Source of the DNA: Lutibacter sp. B2
GTDB taxonomy: Bacteria > Bacillota > Clostridia > Peptostreptococcales > Thermotaleaceae
Direction: 5' to 3'
Assembly: GCA_015686845.1 (NCBI GenBank)
Contig: JADPRS010000003.1
Coordinates: 62,001-126,000, forward strand
Length of the DNA stretch: 64,000 bases
Position numbers and translations under genes: made by a program. Positions 35,891 through 45,683 of the stretch are shown here, in pieces (positions within the stretch are counted from its first letter, which is position 1; each line of letters begins with the position of its first letter). The notes below the pieces were generated by a model. That model saw only the letters and a list, made by a program, of their open reading frames with translations, was not told the DNA's origin and ran no database searches.

Positions 35891-36608
35891 TCCTTATGGA
35901 CCTGAAAATAAATTATTTGAGAATCTATCATTAAAGATCAATAAAGGAGAGTTTGTTAGTATTATTGGAAGCAATGGTACTGGAAAATCTACACTTTTAA
36001 ATATTATTTCGGGCGTTATAAAAGAAACATCAGGAAATGTTTATTTAGAAGATTTAGACTTAACATCACTACCAGAGCATAAAAGAACACAAATAATAAG
36101 CAGAGTTTTTCAAAATCCTTCTCATGGAAGTTGTCCTTCCATGACTGTTAGAGAAAATTTATCCCTTGCTTTAAATAAAGGAAAACTATTAAATTTAAAA
36201 AAATGTCTTCGTCATAAAACAGAAAGGCTTGAAGATTTATTAAAGGATATATCCCTAGATTTAAAAAAGCACTTAGATGTACAGGTAAAATATCTATCAG
36301 GGGGACAAAGGCAAGCACTTTCTCTTGTAATGGCAGGGGTATCAAAACCAGAGGTATTACTCTTAGATGAGCATACCGCAGCCCTTGACCCTAAGACATC
36401 GAATGAAGTTATGGAGCTGACAAACAAGATTGTATGTGAAAACAATATGACTACTTTAATGGTTACCCATAATTTAAAACATGCACTTGAATATGGAAAC
36501 CGACTGATTATGCTTCATAAGGGTGAAATTGTATTGGATGTAGATGAAGATACAAAGAAAAGATTGACGATTGATAATATACTGAAAAAATTTGAGTACG
36601 CAGTGTAA
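35853..36608 (+). CDS. ABC importer ATPase, TrpZ-like (COG1101)
   Basis: 251-residue ATPase with Walker A GSNGTGKST (about residue 39), signature LSGGQRQALSL (about 149) and Walker B VLLLDEHTAALDP (about 168). The DEHTAALDP variant is typical of the COG1101 group. GGAGGG precedes ATG 35853, within the end of the permease gene, so translation is probably coupled. Confidence 0.9.
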   Translation: MLNIQNLSKSFPNPYGPENKLFENLSLKINKGEFVSIIGSNGTGKSTLLNIISGVIKETSGNVYLEDLDLTSLPEHKRTQIISRVFQNPSHGSCPSMTVRENLSLALNKGKLLNLKKCLRHKTERLEDLLKDISLDLKKHLDVQVKYLSGGQRQALSLVMAGVSKPEVLLLDEHTAALDPKTSNEVMELTNKIVCENNMTTLMVTHNLKHALEYGNRLIMLHKGEIVLDVDEDTKKRLTIDNILKKFEYAV

Positions 36609-36663
36609 TTGATAGGGACGGATAATAAATTTATAAACTTTATATAAAAAAGGAGAGGTCAAA

Positions 36664-37641
36664 ATGTCAAAGATGAAAATGATGAAAAAATTAATGGTGG
36701 TAGGATTAATCGGTATAAGTCTTTTAGCTGGATGTAGTAAGGCAGATGAAGGGAAAAAAGTTACGGAGATTGGAATTAGTCAAATCGTAGAATATAGTGC
36801 ATTAGATGAAAACAGAGAGGGCTTTGTAAAAGCATTAGAGGAGAATGGATATAAAGATGGGGAAAATGTAAAGATAGATTATCAAAATGCGCAAGGGGAT
36901 ATAGCTACTGCTCAAACCATTGCCAAGCAATTCGCATCTCAAAAAAAGGATTTGATTTTTGCTATTGCAACTCCTTCGGCTCAAGCAGCATACAATGCTA
37001 CGAAGAAAACGCCTATTATGATTAGTGCAGTAACAGATCCTGTAGCTGCTGGATTGGTTGAGTCTTTAGAGGCACCAAACACAAATGTATCTGGAACTTC
37101 AGATTATATTCCAATAGATAAGCAGCTAGATTTAATTAAAAAATTAGTTCCAAAGGCTAAAAAAATAGGCGTTTTATATAATACAAGTGAAGTAAATTCA
37201 GAGGTTCAAATAAATCAATTAAAAGAAGCTGCAAAAGATTATGAAATCATTACTGTAGGGGTTACTAGTACCAATGAAGTAAACCAAGCAATGAGCAGTT
37301 TAGTAGAAAAAATAGATGTATTATATGCACCTACAGACCAATTAGTTGTATCGGCTATGCCAATTATAGCGAAGAAAACTTTAGAAAAGAAAATTCCAAT
37401 TATAGCTTCTGAAAAGGGATCTGTAGAATTAGGCGCGTTAGCTACACAAGGAATTAATTATTATAAACTAGGACATAAAACTGGAGAAATGGCAGTTCGT
37501 GTACTAAAAGGAGAAGATATTTCTAAAATGCCAATTACGATTTCTGATGAAACAGATATTATTGTAAATGAAGACAGCTTAAAAGCTTTAGGTATAGAAA
37601 AACTAGATATAGAAAATGTAGTTTATGTAAAGACAAAATAA
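36664..37641 (+). CDS. ABC importer substrate-binding lipoprotein, TrpX-like (COG2984)
   Basis: 325-residue lipoprotein: signal peptide with lipobox LLAGC near residue 25 and a periplasmic-binding-protein type I fold (IGISQIVEYSALDENREGFVKALEENG, then IATPSAQAAYNATKKTPIMISAVTDPVAAGLV). These blocks are typical of the ABC_sub_bind (COG2984) family. It is the third gene of the importer operon; AAGGAGAGG precedes its ATG. Here it is placed last, whereas many such operons have it first. Confidence 0.92.
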   Translation: MSKMKMMKKLMVVGLIGISLLAGCSKADEGKKVTEIGISQIVEYSALDENREGFVKALEENGYKDGENVKIDYQNAQGDIATAQTIAKQFASQKKDLIFAIATPSAQAAYNATKKTPIMISAVTDPVAAGLVESLEAPNTNVSGTSDYIPIDKQLDLIKKLVPKAKKIGVLYNTSEVNSEVQINQLKEAAKDYEIITVGVTSTNEVNQAMSSLVEKIDVLYAPTDQLVVSAMPIIAKKTLEKKIPIIASEKGSVELGALATQGINYYKLGHKTGEMAVRVLKGEDISKMPITISDETDIIVNEDSLKALGIEKLDIENVVYVKTK

Positions 37642-37719
37642 AAGATTTCGCATTTGTAAGATTGAAAATTATGATAAAATAGGTTGTATAAGGAAAGAAA
37701 TACACGAGGAGGATGAAAA

Positions 37720-38289
37720 ATGGAAATAAAAAGAGAAAATGCACTTGAACTATTGAAAGAACACGTAGAGTCAGATAGTCTTATAAAGCACTGTCTTGCA
37801 GTAGAAGCTTCTATGAGGGGATATGCTAAGAAATTTGGAGAAGATGTAGAAAGATGGGGCGCTTGTGGGTTATTACATGATGTGGATTTTGAAAAGTATC
37901 CAGACACCCATCCGTTAGAAGGGGTAGAAATTTTAAAAGAAAAGGGATATGATGATGAATTTGTAATGGCTGTAAAAGGACACTCAAATAGTACAAATAC
38001 GCCTAGAGAAACAAATTTAGCAAAGGCATTATATGCGGTTGATGAATTATCTGGATTTGTAATTGCTTGTGTATTAGTACGTCCTGATAAATTTGAAGGA
38101 TTACAGATCAAATCTATTAAAAAGAAACTTAAGGATAAGGCCTTTGCAAAAGCCATAAATAGAGATCAAATAAAGACCAGTGCAGAAGAATTAGGAATGG
38201 ATTTAACAGAACATATACAAACGGTAGTAGATGCAGTGGTTTTAAGAGAGCAAGAGCTGAATGAAATGGGCCTTAGTTTAATAGAATAA
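37720..38289 (+). CDS. HD-domain phosphohydrolase-like protein
   Basis: 189-residue cytoplasmic protein of the HDIG/HD superfamily. H-x(n)-HD-x(n)-D ligands are seen as IKHCLAVE, LLHDVDFEKYPDTHP and VKGHS, DELSG. Members hydrolyse nucleotides or phosphate esters with a metal; the substrate here is not evident. GAGGAGG precedes ATG 37720. It follows the importer without a visible terminator, so read-through from that operon is possible. Confidence 0.85.
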   Translation: MEIKRENALELLKEHVESDSLIKHCLAVEASMRGYAKKFGEDVERWGACGLLHDVDFEKYPDTHPLEGVEILKEKGYDDEFVMAVKGHSNSTNTPRETNLAKALYAVDELSGFVIACVLVRPDKFEGLQIKSIKKKLKDKAFAKAINRDQIKTSAEELGMDLTEHIQTVVDAVVLREQELNEMGLSLIE

Positions 38290-38320
38290 TATAGTTTATG
38301 TAAACACAAAATAGAGAATA

Positions 38321-38354
38321 AAATGGATGGTTATTAAATAACCATCCATTTTTA
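38321..38354 (+). terminator. Terminator after the HD gene
   Basis: AAATGGATGGTTAT/ATAACCATCCATTT stem, 3-base loop, T-run. Confidence 0.88.
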
Positions 38355-38474
38355 AATATATAAAAAAATATTTAGGAAAATTATAAAAAGGCTTTTATAT
38401 ACATATAAAATGGGTAATTAAATAATATTATATATGAGTTGTAATTTTGTTAAACATAAAAGGGAGGAACAAAC

Positions 38475-38981
38475 ATGTTATCTGAAAAATTGTTAAATGC
38501 TTTAAATGATCAAGTGAATTATGAATTTGAATCTGCTCATTATTATTTGGCATTAGCTGCTTATTGTGCAGATCAAGACCTCGATGGATTTGCAACTTTT
38601 TTTGTAGTACAAGCAGAGGAAGAGAGATTTCATGCTATGAAATTTTATAACTATATAAATGAAATGGATGGAAGAGTACTACTTACTACTATGAAAGAGC
38701 CAAAGAATGAATTTGACTCTGTAGTAGATGTATTTGAATATGCTCTGAATCATGAAAAATCAGTAACAAAGAGAATCTATAACCTAATGGATTTAGCAAA
38801 TGAAGAAAGAGAGCATGCTACAATTAGTGTTTTAAAATGGTTCATAGATGAACAAGTAGAAGAAGAAGCGAGTATGAAGAGTATTATCAAGAAGTTAAAG
38901 AGACTAGGGGATAATAGTCACGGAATATTTATGTTAGATCAAGAGTTGGGTCAAAGAACTTTTACGCCACCGGTTAAATAA
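38475..38981 (+). CDS. ftnA: Ferritin (FtnA-type iron storage protein)
   Basis: 168-residue four-helix-bundle ferritin. Ferroxidase ligands are visible in NYEFESAHYYLALAAYC (Glu17-type), QAEEERFHAMKFYNY and NEEREHATISVLKWF. The protein stores iron as ferric mineral and also limits oxidative damage. AGGGAGGAAC precedes ATG 38475. It lies next to the oxygen-defence operon but has its own terminator. Confidence 0.93.
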   Translation: MLSEKLLNALNDQVNYEFESAHYYLALAAYCADQDLDGFATFFVVQAEEERFHAMKFYNYINEMDGRVLLTTMKEPKNEFDSVVDVFEYALNHEKSVTKRIYNLMDLANEEREHATISVLKWFIDEQVEEEASMKSIIKKLKRLGDNSHGIFMLDQELGQRTFTPPVK

Positions 38982-38986
38982 AGATG

Positions 38987-39014
38987 AAGATGGGTATTGA
39001 ATACCCATCTTTTA
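38987..39014 (+). terminator. Terminator after the ferritin gene
   Basis: AAGATGGGTAT/ATACCCATCTT with a 3-base loop and T-run. Confidence 0.88.
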
Positions 39015-39028
39015 TATTATTAAATTTC

Positions 39029-39076
39029 TTGACAGAAAAGGAAAAATATAATAATATAAAATTGTAATCATTACAA
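39029..39076 (+). promoter_or_regulatory. Promoter and PerR-type operator of the dfx operon
   Basis: TTGACA (39029-39034), 17 bases, TAATAT (39052-39057), then TTGTAATCATTACAA at 39062-39076. The last is a perfect palindrome that matches the PerR box TTATAATNATTATAA at 13 of 15 positions and sits over the expected start of transcription, a repressor position. A second possible promoter (TTGTTT 39105, TATAAT 39129) lies downstream. Confidence 0.65.
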
Positions 39077-39191
39077 AATAAAAATAATAACAATTTCTAA
39101 AAATTTGTTTAAAGAAAAAATAAAAGTGTATAATATTATAGGTAGATAAAAATTAAAAAATAAATTACAAATATAAAATGGAGGGGTTAAT

Positions 39192-39578
39192 ATGCCTAAG
39201 CAAATGGAAATTTATAAATGTGAACACTGTGGAAATATGGTAGAAGTTTTTCAAGGAGGCGGAGCACCATTAGTTTGTTGCGGAAAGAATATGTCTTTAT
39301 TAGAGGAACAAACAGATAGTTCTACAACAGAAAAACATGTACCATTCATTGAGGAATTAGAAGATGGTTATAGAGTGAAGGTAGGCGAAAATCAAAATCA
39401 TCCTATGATGGAAAAACATTATATTCAGTGGATTGAATTGATTGTAGGAAATAAGGTGTATAGACAAGAACTTATGCCAGAAGATGCACCAGAGGCTACT
39501 TTTAAAGTTGTAAAATCAAATAATGTGATTGCAAGAGAACATTGTAATGTACACGGACTTTGGAAAAGTAATTTATAA
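39192..39578 (+). CDS. dfx: Desulfoferrodoxin (superoxide reductase)
   Basis: 128-residue two-iron protein that reduces superoxide to hydrogen peroxide. The desulforedoxin centre uses Cys10, Cys13, Cys29 and Cys30; the catalytic Fe(His)4Cys centre uses His49, His70, His76, His121 and Cys118, all present. Electrons normally come from rubredoxin, encoded next. GGAGGGG precedes ATG 39192. The PerR-like box upstream predicts induction by peroxide or air. Confidence 0.96.
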   Translation: MPKQMEIYKCEHCGNMVEVFQGGGAPLVCCGKNMSLLEEQTDSSTTEKHVPFIEELEDGYRVKVGENQNHPMMEKHYIQWIELIVGNKVYRQELMPEDAPEATFKVVKSNNVIAREHCNVHGLWKSNL

Positions 39579-39595
39579 GATAGGAGGAATAGATC

Positions 39596-39754
39596 ATGAA
39601 AAAATATGTATGTACAGTATGTGGATATGAATATGACCCAGCAGTGGGAGATCCAGATAACGGCGTTGCGCCAGGAACTGCATTTGCAGATATTCCAGGT
39701 ACGTGGGAATGTCCACTTTGCGGCGTAAGCAAGGAGTCTTTTGAGGAGGCATAA
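39596..39754 (+). CDS. rub: Rubredoxin
   Basis: 52-residue electron carrier with one Fe(Cys)4 site: [10 protein letters not shown] and CPLCG carry the two CxxC pairs, with the conserved aromatic residues and GVAPGT between them. It very likely feeds electrons to desulfoferrodoxin upstream and the flavodiiron protein downstream. TAGGAGG precedes ATG 39596; the next gene begins 2 bases after its stop. Confidence 0.96.
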   Translation: MKKYVCTVCGYEYDPAVGDPDNGVAPGTAFADIPGTWECPLCGVSKESFEEA

Positions 39755-39756
39755 AA

Positions 39757-40917
39757 ATGAGACCTATAGAGTTGAAAAAAGATATTTATTGGGTGGGTGC
39801 AGTTGATTGGGATTTGAGAAATTTTCATGGATACTTGACACAAAGAGGATCTAGCTACAATGCATACTTAATCATAGACGAAAAAATAACCCTTATAGAT
39901 ACTGTAAAAGAACATTTTGCAGATGAATTATTAGAGCGAGTATCTAAAATAATTGATCCTAGTAAGATTGATTATATCGTATCAAACCATGTGGAGATGG
40001 ATCATTCAGGTGCACTTCCTAAAATACTAGAGGTTGCTAAAAATGCAACGGTTATAACCAGTCCTAATGGGGCTAAAGGACTTAAGGCCCACTATAAAGA
40101 GGATTGGAAAGTTAGAGTGATCAAAGGTGGAGAACGTTTAGAATTAGGAAAAAGAAGTTTAGAATTTATGCTTACACCAATGGTTCACTGGCCAGATAAT
40201 ATGGTTGGTTATATGCCAGAGGAAAAAATATTATTTTCAAATGATGCATTTGGTCAGCATATTGCTTCTACTGAGAGATGTGATGATGAGTATTCCTTTG
40301 AAGCAGTAATGGAAGAAGCGAGAAAATATTATGCAAATATTGTTCTTCCTTACGGTCCACAAGTTCAAAAGGTATTAGCATCTGTATCAGGGTTAGATAT
40401 AGAAATGATTGCTTCAAGTCATGGTCTCATTTGGAGAAGTAATGTTTCAAAAATAGTAGAAGAATATTCTAAATGGGCATCCAATGAAACAGAAAAGAAA
40501 GCCGTAATCGTATATGATACCATGTGGAGCTCAACGAAAAAAATGGCCCATGCTATTCAAGAAGCATTTGAACAAAAAGGGTATAAAACAGTGTTAAAAA
40601 ATCTTCAAACCAATCATATTTCAGATATTATGACAGAGATTATTACTTCTGAATATGTATGTGTAGGTTCTCCTACTTTAAATAATAATATGATGCCAAA
40701 CGCAGCTGGTTTTCTTACTTATTTAAAAGGATTGGCACCAAAGAACAGAAAAGCCATTGCGTTCGGTTCTTATGGCTGGGGAGGCCAAAGCATAAAACAA
40801 GTAGCTGATTCTTTAACAGAAGCAGGTTTTGAAGTGAAAGATAGTATTAGAATGAATTATATACCAAGCAAAGAAGATTTAGATAAAATGATTGAGGAAG
40901 TAAAAGAAAAGATATAA
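39757..40917 (+). CDS. fprA: Flavodiiron protein (rubredoxin:oxygen/NO oxidoreductase)
   Basis: 386-residue FprA-type enzyme: N-terminal MBL-like diiron domain with the ligand set HVEMDH (about residues 80-85) plus later His/Asp residues, and C-terminal flavodoxin domain from about residue 250 (VIVYDTMWSSTKKMAHAI, GSYGWGG). It reduces O2 to water (or NO) in anaerobes. GAGGAGG lies within the rubredoxin gene end, so the three genes form one operon for oxygen and superoxide removal. Confidence 0.95.
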   Translation: MRPIELKKDIYWVGAVDWDLRNFHGYLTQRGSSYNAYLIIDEKITLIDTVKEHFADELLERVSKIIDPSKIDYIVSNHVEMDHSGALPKILEVAKNATVITSPNGAKGLKAHYKEDWKVRVIKGGERLELGKRSLEFMLTPMVHWPDNMVGYMPEEKILFSNDAFGQHIASTERCDDEYSFEAVMEEARKYYANIVLPYGPQVQKVLASVSGLDIEMIASSHGLIWRSNVSKIVEEYSKWASNETEKKAVIVYDTMWSSTKKMAHAIQEAFEQKGYKTVLKNLQTNHISDIMTEIITSEYVCVGSPTLNNNMMPNAAGFLTYLKGLAPKNRKAIAFGSYGWGGQSIKQVADSLTEAGFEVKDSIRMNYIPSKEDLDKMIEEVKEKI

Positions 40918-40926
40918 CAGAGTATG

Positions 40927-40963
40927 AAAGAGAATTCTTTATCAAAAAGGATTCTCTTTTTTC
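40927..40963 (+). terminator. Terminator of the dfx operon
   Basis: AAAGAGAATTCTTT pairs with AAAGGATTCTCTTT, followed by a T-run. Confidence 0.85.
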
Positions 40964-41093
40964 TTTGAAAAAAACGGTAAATAATGACTAAAATTGTAAT
41001 ATGACGCAAAAAAAGACAAAAAAACCTGTAAAAATATTGTAAAATTATAAGGGCTCAAAAAAGGTTAATCATTTAGACGAAGGAGGAAATGCA

Positions 41094-43421
41094 GTGAAAA
41101 CTTCAAACAACGATCTTTGTCTTGAAGATCCAAAAATAATTGGTGGAAAATATAAGTTTGATGGAGAAAACTTACAAACTTATAATTATTTTATTTCACA
41201 ACTGTTAAAAAAATATGAGGATTATTTTCATGATATAGATGAAGATATGCTACCTCATAGGGATAAAGAAGTATTAATGAAATTATTTAACTATCATATT
41301 AACAATGTAGGAAATCCAGATGGGCAATGTAAATATGGATTAGAAACAAGAGGGGTTGAGTTAAAGTTATTAAATAAAATATTTGAATATCTACATATGA
41401 ATCCTTATGGAGGTGAAGATACAAATACGTTTGGTTACTTTACACTAGGGCATAAAGAAGCATCTATTTTTTCTCTTAAAGCAGCAAAGACAAGATTTCA
41501 AAAAGAAGAATTAGAAACGGTGTTAATCAGTCATGGGAAAATTCCATTAGGTGTTTATGAATCAGCAGTTTTATTAAATATAGAAGAACAAATAATCATA
41601 GAAGATCAGGTCGAACAAATGGATACATATTTTAAAAGCAAAAATGAAGATTTGAAGAACAAAGGTATTTTCTTCACAATTTCATTACCAAATCAGTGTA
41701 CAAAAGAGGAATTAAACAAAATAAAAAATATCATTGTAGCAGCAAGACGTTATTTTACAAATTGCTATATTCATTTAATGGTCAATTCTATCAATGATCT
41801 AAAGATACTTTCAGAAGGGATGAATATACTAAAGCCAGATGAATCTCATATGTATGTGGATGTAGTATCTATCAGCTGTACTTGTGTAAAGTCATCTTAT
41901 TTAACAGGATTGTTAATAACAAGTGTAAATGTGCAAAAAGACTTTAATGATGCCACTGTTCAGTATATAGGTGCAGAAGATAGCACTGTTGTTGGTTCTA
42001 GGAATGGAAACTTTCTTTTTTTGGATGATTATTTTTTTAATAGATTTAAATTAGATGAAAAAGGAAAGTTGAAAAATTTAAATGAACAAGAATTGAGTAG
42101 TACTTTTGTTAAAAGTCAATTACCAGAAAAAGAGTATCGTATGTATAAAGAATTTATGGAAAAATTAGAAAGACTAAAACCTGTATCAATGGGTTACCCC
42201 ATTAACCAACTTTGGGATAATAGCCAAGTAAGCAAATTATTTGAAATGTTGATAAAAGCAAGTATTATGTATAATACTTGCAATGGTATTTTTTCATCAT
42301 ACGCAAGTGTAGATACTATAAAAGACCCTGTAAAGGATATTTTTTATATAGATGAATTTAATGATAAGATTATTAATTTTTATAAAAAAATATTTTTCCA
42401 TGAAGATGTTCAAGAAGAATTTACAGGATACGTTACAACAGGAGGAACAGAAGGAAATTATATAGGGCTACTTACGGCAAAAAGAAAATTTAAAAACAAT
42501 GCAGTGTTATTTTTTACTGCAGAATCTCATTATAGTTTGTCAAAAGGAGCAGCTATATTTGATATAAAAACAGAAAAAGTTGAACATCATCCTGTATTAG
42601 GAGAAATGGATTATAATTCATTAAAAGAAAAAATTATATTCAATCAAAAATTGAATCCAAACTTAGGCGTTATCATAAATATCAATTTGGGGACAACTAT
42701 GAAAGGCTCTATTGATAAGATAAAAAAAGTAGAAGAAGTTTTACGGGAATGTGAAATACCTCAAGAACAAGTATATGTTCATTGTGATGGGGCATTACAT
42801 GGACATATTCTACCTTTTTTAAATACATACAAAGAAATATTACCTTTTAAATTAGCACCAGAAGATGAAAACTATATCCCTATAGATTCTATTGCTGTAA
42901 GCGGACATAAGTTTTTAGGAGCCCCTTTTCCATGTGGTATAGGTATTTTTAGAAAAAGCAATGTAGATAGTATGGTCAATGAAATACAATCAAATTTTAA
43001 AGATATTATTACAAATAGTAAAAATGTATATACGGATGAAGAAGTGCAAAAATATTTTGAGCAACACGGAACAATCATTACAGGGTCTAGGAATTCATAT
43101 ATGTCCGTTGTAATTTGGAAAAGAATATGTGAGTTAGGAGAAAAAGGATTAGGAGAGTTTGCACAAAATACCATAGGAATAAGTAAATATGCAGAGCAAA
43201 AGCTAAAGGAAGTAGAAAAACAGACGAATATTACAGCTTTTAGAAATAAAAGCTCCAATATTATTATTTTAAAACCCTCTCCTAAAGGGGAGATTCTCGA
43301 CAAGTGGGGAATGCCTCAGGAAATAGATGAAAATAACAATGTAGTATCTCATCTTGATATTATGCCCCATGTTTCAACAGATATGATTGATGAGTTTGTA
43401 AATGACTTATTGATAAAATAA
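41094..43421 (+). CDS. Histidine-decarboxylase-like PLP enzyme with a degenerate N-terminal copy
   Basis: 775-residue protein, about twice the usual length of PLP histidine decarboxylases. The C-terminal half (about 385-775) has the group II decarboxylase blocks GYVTTGGTEGN, HCDGALHG, PLP lysine Lys606 in SGHKFLGAPFPCG, and TGSRNSYM, with an ending close to known PLP histidine decarboxylases. The N-terminal half repeats the order in decayed form: GYFTLGHKEAS, then SCTCVKSSYLTG where the lysine motif should be, then VGSRNGNF. I infer an internal duplication with one catalytically dead half. It starts at GTG 41094 behind GGAGG and is followed after 18 bases by a chemoreceptor gene. The exact amino-acid substrate is unproven. 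Confidence 0.8.
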   Translation: MKTSNNDLCLEDPKIIGGKYKFDGENLQTYNYFISQLLKKYEDYFHDIDEDMLPHRDKEVLMKLFNYHINNVGNPDGQCKYGLETRGVELKLLNKIFEYLHMNPYGGEDTNTFGYFTLGHKEASIFSLKAAKTRFQKEELETVLISHGKIPLGVYESAVLLNIEEQIIIEDQVEQMDTYFKSKNEDLKNKGIFFTISLPNQCTKEELNKIKNIIVAARRYFTNCYIHLMVNSINDLKILSEGMNILKPDESHMYVDVVSISCTCVKSSYLTGLLITSVNVQKDFNDATVQYIGAEDSTVVGSRNGNFLFLDDYFFNRFKLDEKGKLKNLNEQELSSTFVKSQLPEKEYRMYKEFMEKLERLKPVSMGYPINQLWDNSQVSKLFEMLIKASIMYNTCNGIFSSYASVDTIKDPVKDIFYIDEFNDKIINFYKKIFFHEDVQEEFTGYVTTGGTEGNYIGLLTAKRKFKNNAVLFFTAESHYSLSKGAAIFDIKTEKVEHHPVLGEMDYNSLKEKIIFNQKLNPNLGVIININLGTTMKGSIDKIKKVEEVLRECEIPQEQVYVHCDGALHGHILPFLNTYKEILPFKLAPEDENYIPIDSIAVSGHKFLGAPFPCGIGIFRKSNVDSMVNEIQSNFKDIITNSKNVYTDEEVQKYFEQHGTIITGSRNSYMSVVIWKRICELGEKGLGEFAQNTIGISKYAEQKLKEVEKQTNITAFRNKSSNIIILKPSPKGEILDKWGMPQEIDENNNVVSHLDIMPHVSTDMIDEFVNDLLIK

Positions 43422-43439
43422 CAATAGGAGGTTATAAGC

Positions 43440-45506
43440 ATGAAAAAGATATCTTATAAAATCGCTTTGGCAATTATCATGTGTACGGTGCTAGTATCTT
43501 TTGCAATAAGTTCTGTGAGCTATGTAAAGTGCAGTAAGATTATTGGGGATGAAGCTAATGATAAAATGCTTTTAACGGTACAAAATAAAGCAAATGAGTT
43601 TGATAAAATGATGAATTCTCTTGAAGGTTCAGTAGATAATCTAGGAAATAGTATTGCAGGAATATACAATAAGGATCGATTAAGTGAGGCAAATTATATG
43701 GATACTTTTATTGAAAGTATTCATCCGTTAGTTTATAATGCAGCAAAAAGTGCAAATGGAAATATTGATGCGTATTTTGCATTTAATCCAGAACTAATTC
43801 ATGCAGATAAGCTTTATCAATCCGTATATTTTAAAAATGAAAAGGATGATTATGAAAATGTTCCAAATGCTACACCCCTTGAAGATTTAACTGGTTCAAA
43901 TGAGAGTGCTGCGTGGTATTTCAGACCTATTAATAAAGGACATAGCGTATGGAGTGATCCTTACTACGACAAAAATTTAAAGGGGAATATGATTACATAT
44001 TCAACACCAATATATAAGGGAGATCAGTTAATCGGGGTTGTTGGTATGGATATAGATTTTTCAATGATTGAAAAAAATATTCTTTCTATGAAATTATATA
44101 ACACTGGATATACTTTTTTATTAAATTCAGATTATAATATCATTGTACATCCTACAATAAAAGAGCATACGAACATAAAAGACCTAGGGGATGATGGGTT
44201 AGCCAAATTGAAAGATATTATAGAGCAAAACCCCTTAGGTATTCAAGAAACAAAATTTGGAGGGGTAGAAAAAATAACTAGTTTTTCAAAAATGGATAAT
44301 GGTTTTACCATTATTGGAACAGCGCCTGAGCGTGAAATTTTATCACAAGCACATGACATGTTAATTTTTCAAATGATGATGATGGTATTTGGCGTGATTA
44401 TTTCTATTGTTGTTGCATATTTTATGAGTAAAATTATCACAAAGCCTATCCATAATTTAATCAATTTAATGGCATGTGCTGAAAAAGGAGACTTCACAGT
44501 TCGGTCAAATAGTAAAAGTATAGATGAGTTTGGAAAACTTACGGATAGCTTTGAGAATATGGTACAGGGACAGCAGAATATGATGATCGAAATAAGAGAT
44601 GTGTCAGCACAGGTTTCTCATGATACAAGAAAATTAAATGAAGCAGCCGAAAAAATTAATTACTCATACGATGAAGTTGCAAGCTCTGTAAGTGATGTTG
44701 CACAAGGAACCAATTCTCAAGCGGAAGATTTAACAGAGATCACCCAAGAACTAATAAGCTTTGGAGATGAAATGGATAATGTTGTTACTCTTATTTCAGA
44801 AGTAAATAATAAGACAAATTCAATTAACTCAAAAGCAAATGTAAGCAACAAACAGTTAGAAGAACTAGTATTATCTATAGAGGTTATGAATCAAGCTTCT
44901 ACAAGTGTAAAAGAAAATATTTCAACATTAAGTAAAAATATTAACCAAGTAACCCAAATTACGGAAGTGATTAATAGTGTCTCAGAACAAACTAATCTTT
45001 TAGCATTAAATGCAGCCATTGAAGCGGCAAGGGCGGGTGAAGCTGGTAAAGGATTTGCAGTTGTAGCAGATGAAATAAGAGGATTGGCTGAACAGGTAAA
45101 ACAATCTTCTCATAATATTAATGAATTAATTAATAGTATTTCAAATGATGCTGAAACGGCAGTGAGTACTGCAGATCATGTAAATACACAATTGATGGAA
45201 CAAGAAAAAATTGTGAAAGAGTCAATAAAATCTTTTAAAGATATTATTGATGAAGTAGGAGAAATCATTCCTAAAGTTGCAAATATTGATGTTTCTGCAT
45301 CAGCAGTCAATGAAAAAAAAGAGAAAATTATTAAAAGTGTACAATCTGCATCGGCAGTATCTGAAGAAGTGTCAGCTGCAACGCAGCAAATTGCTGCTAC
45401 AACACAGGTAGTAAGTGAAGCTACAAGAGAGATTTTAAATACAAGTAAGGAATTGAGAGAACGTTCGAATGCCATGCAAGGACATATTGAACAATTTAAA
45501 CTTTAA
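43440..45506 (+). CDS. Methyl-accepting chemotaxis protein with dCache sensor
   Basis: 688-residue transmembrane chemoreceptor: TM1 about 7-27, dCache_1 domain about 35-295 ([30 protein letters not shown]), TM2 about 303-325, HAMP and signalling domain with [24 protein letters not shown]. It differs from the tandem pair at 25304 and 27502. The gene follows the decarboxylase-like gene by 18 bases with no terminator between them, so sensing may relate to that enzyme's substrate or amine product; this is inference. AGGAGG precedes ATG 43440. Confidence 0.93.
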   Translation: MKKISYKIALAIIMCTVLVSFAISSVSYVKCSKIIGDEANDKMLLTVQNKANEFDKMMNSLEGSVDNLGNSIAGIYNKDRLSEANYMDTFIESIHPLVYNAAKSANGNIDAYFAFNPELIHADKLYQSVYFKNEKDDYENVPNATPLEDLTGSNESAAWYFRPINKGHSVWSDPYYDKNLKGNMITYSTPIYKGDQLIGVVGMDIDFSMIEKNILSMKLYNTGYTFLLNSDYNIIVHPTIKEHTNIKDLGDDGLAKLKDIIEQNPLGIQETKFGGVEKITSFSKMDNGFTIIGTAPEREILSQAHDMLIFQMMMMVFGVIISIVVAYFMSKIITKPIHNLINLMACAEKGDFTVRSNSKSIDEFGKLTDSFENMVQGQQNMMIEIRDVSAQVSHDTRKLNEAAEKINYSYDEVASSVSDVAQGTNSQAEDLTEITQELISFGDEMDNVVTLISEVNNKTNSINSKANVSNKQLEELVLSIEVMNQASTSVKENISTLSKNINQVTQITEVINSVSEQTNLLALNAAIEAARAGEAGKGFAVVADEIRGLAEQVKQSSHNINELINSISNDAETAVSTADHVNTQLMEQEKIVKESIKSFKDIIDEVGEIIPKVANIDVSASAVNEKKEKIIKSVQSASAVSEEVSAATQQIAATTQVVSEATREILNTSKELRERSNAMQGHIEQFKL

Positions 45507-45541
45507 GTTACAGGAAATAAATTTAATAAATTATTAAATAG

Positions 45542-45586
45542 AAAAACACCTCTAGAGGAAGTATAAACTCTAGAGGTGTTTTTTTG
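45542..45586 (+). terminator. Terminator after the receptor gene
   Basis: Perfect 16-bp arms AAAAACACCTCTAGAG/CTCTAGAGGTGTTTTT with a 10-base loop. Confidence 0.92.
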
Positions 45587-45683
45587 ATTTATATAACGTA
45601 TAAATAAAGAACGATCAACTTGAAAAATATAATAACCAATGCTATACTTTATACCAAAATCAAAAGAATCGAGGGACTTTAAA

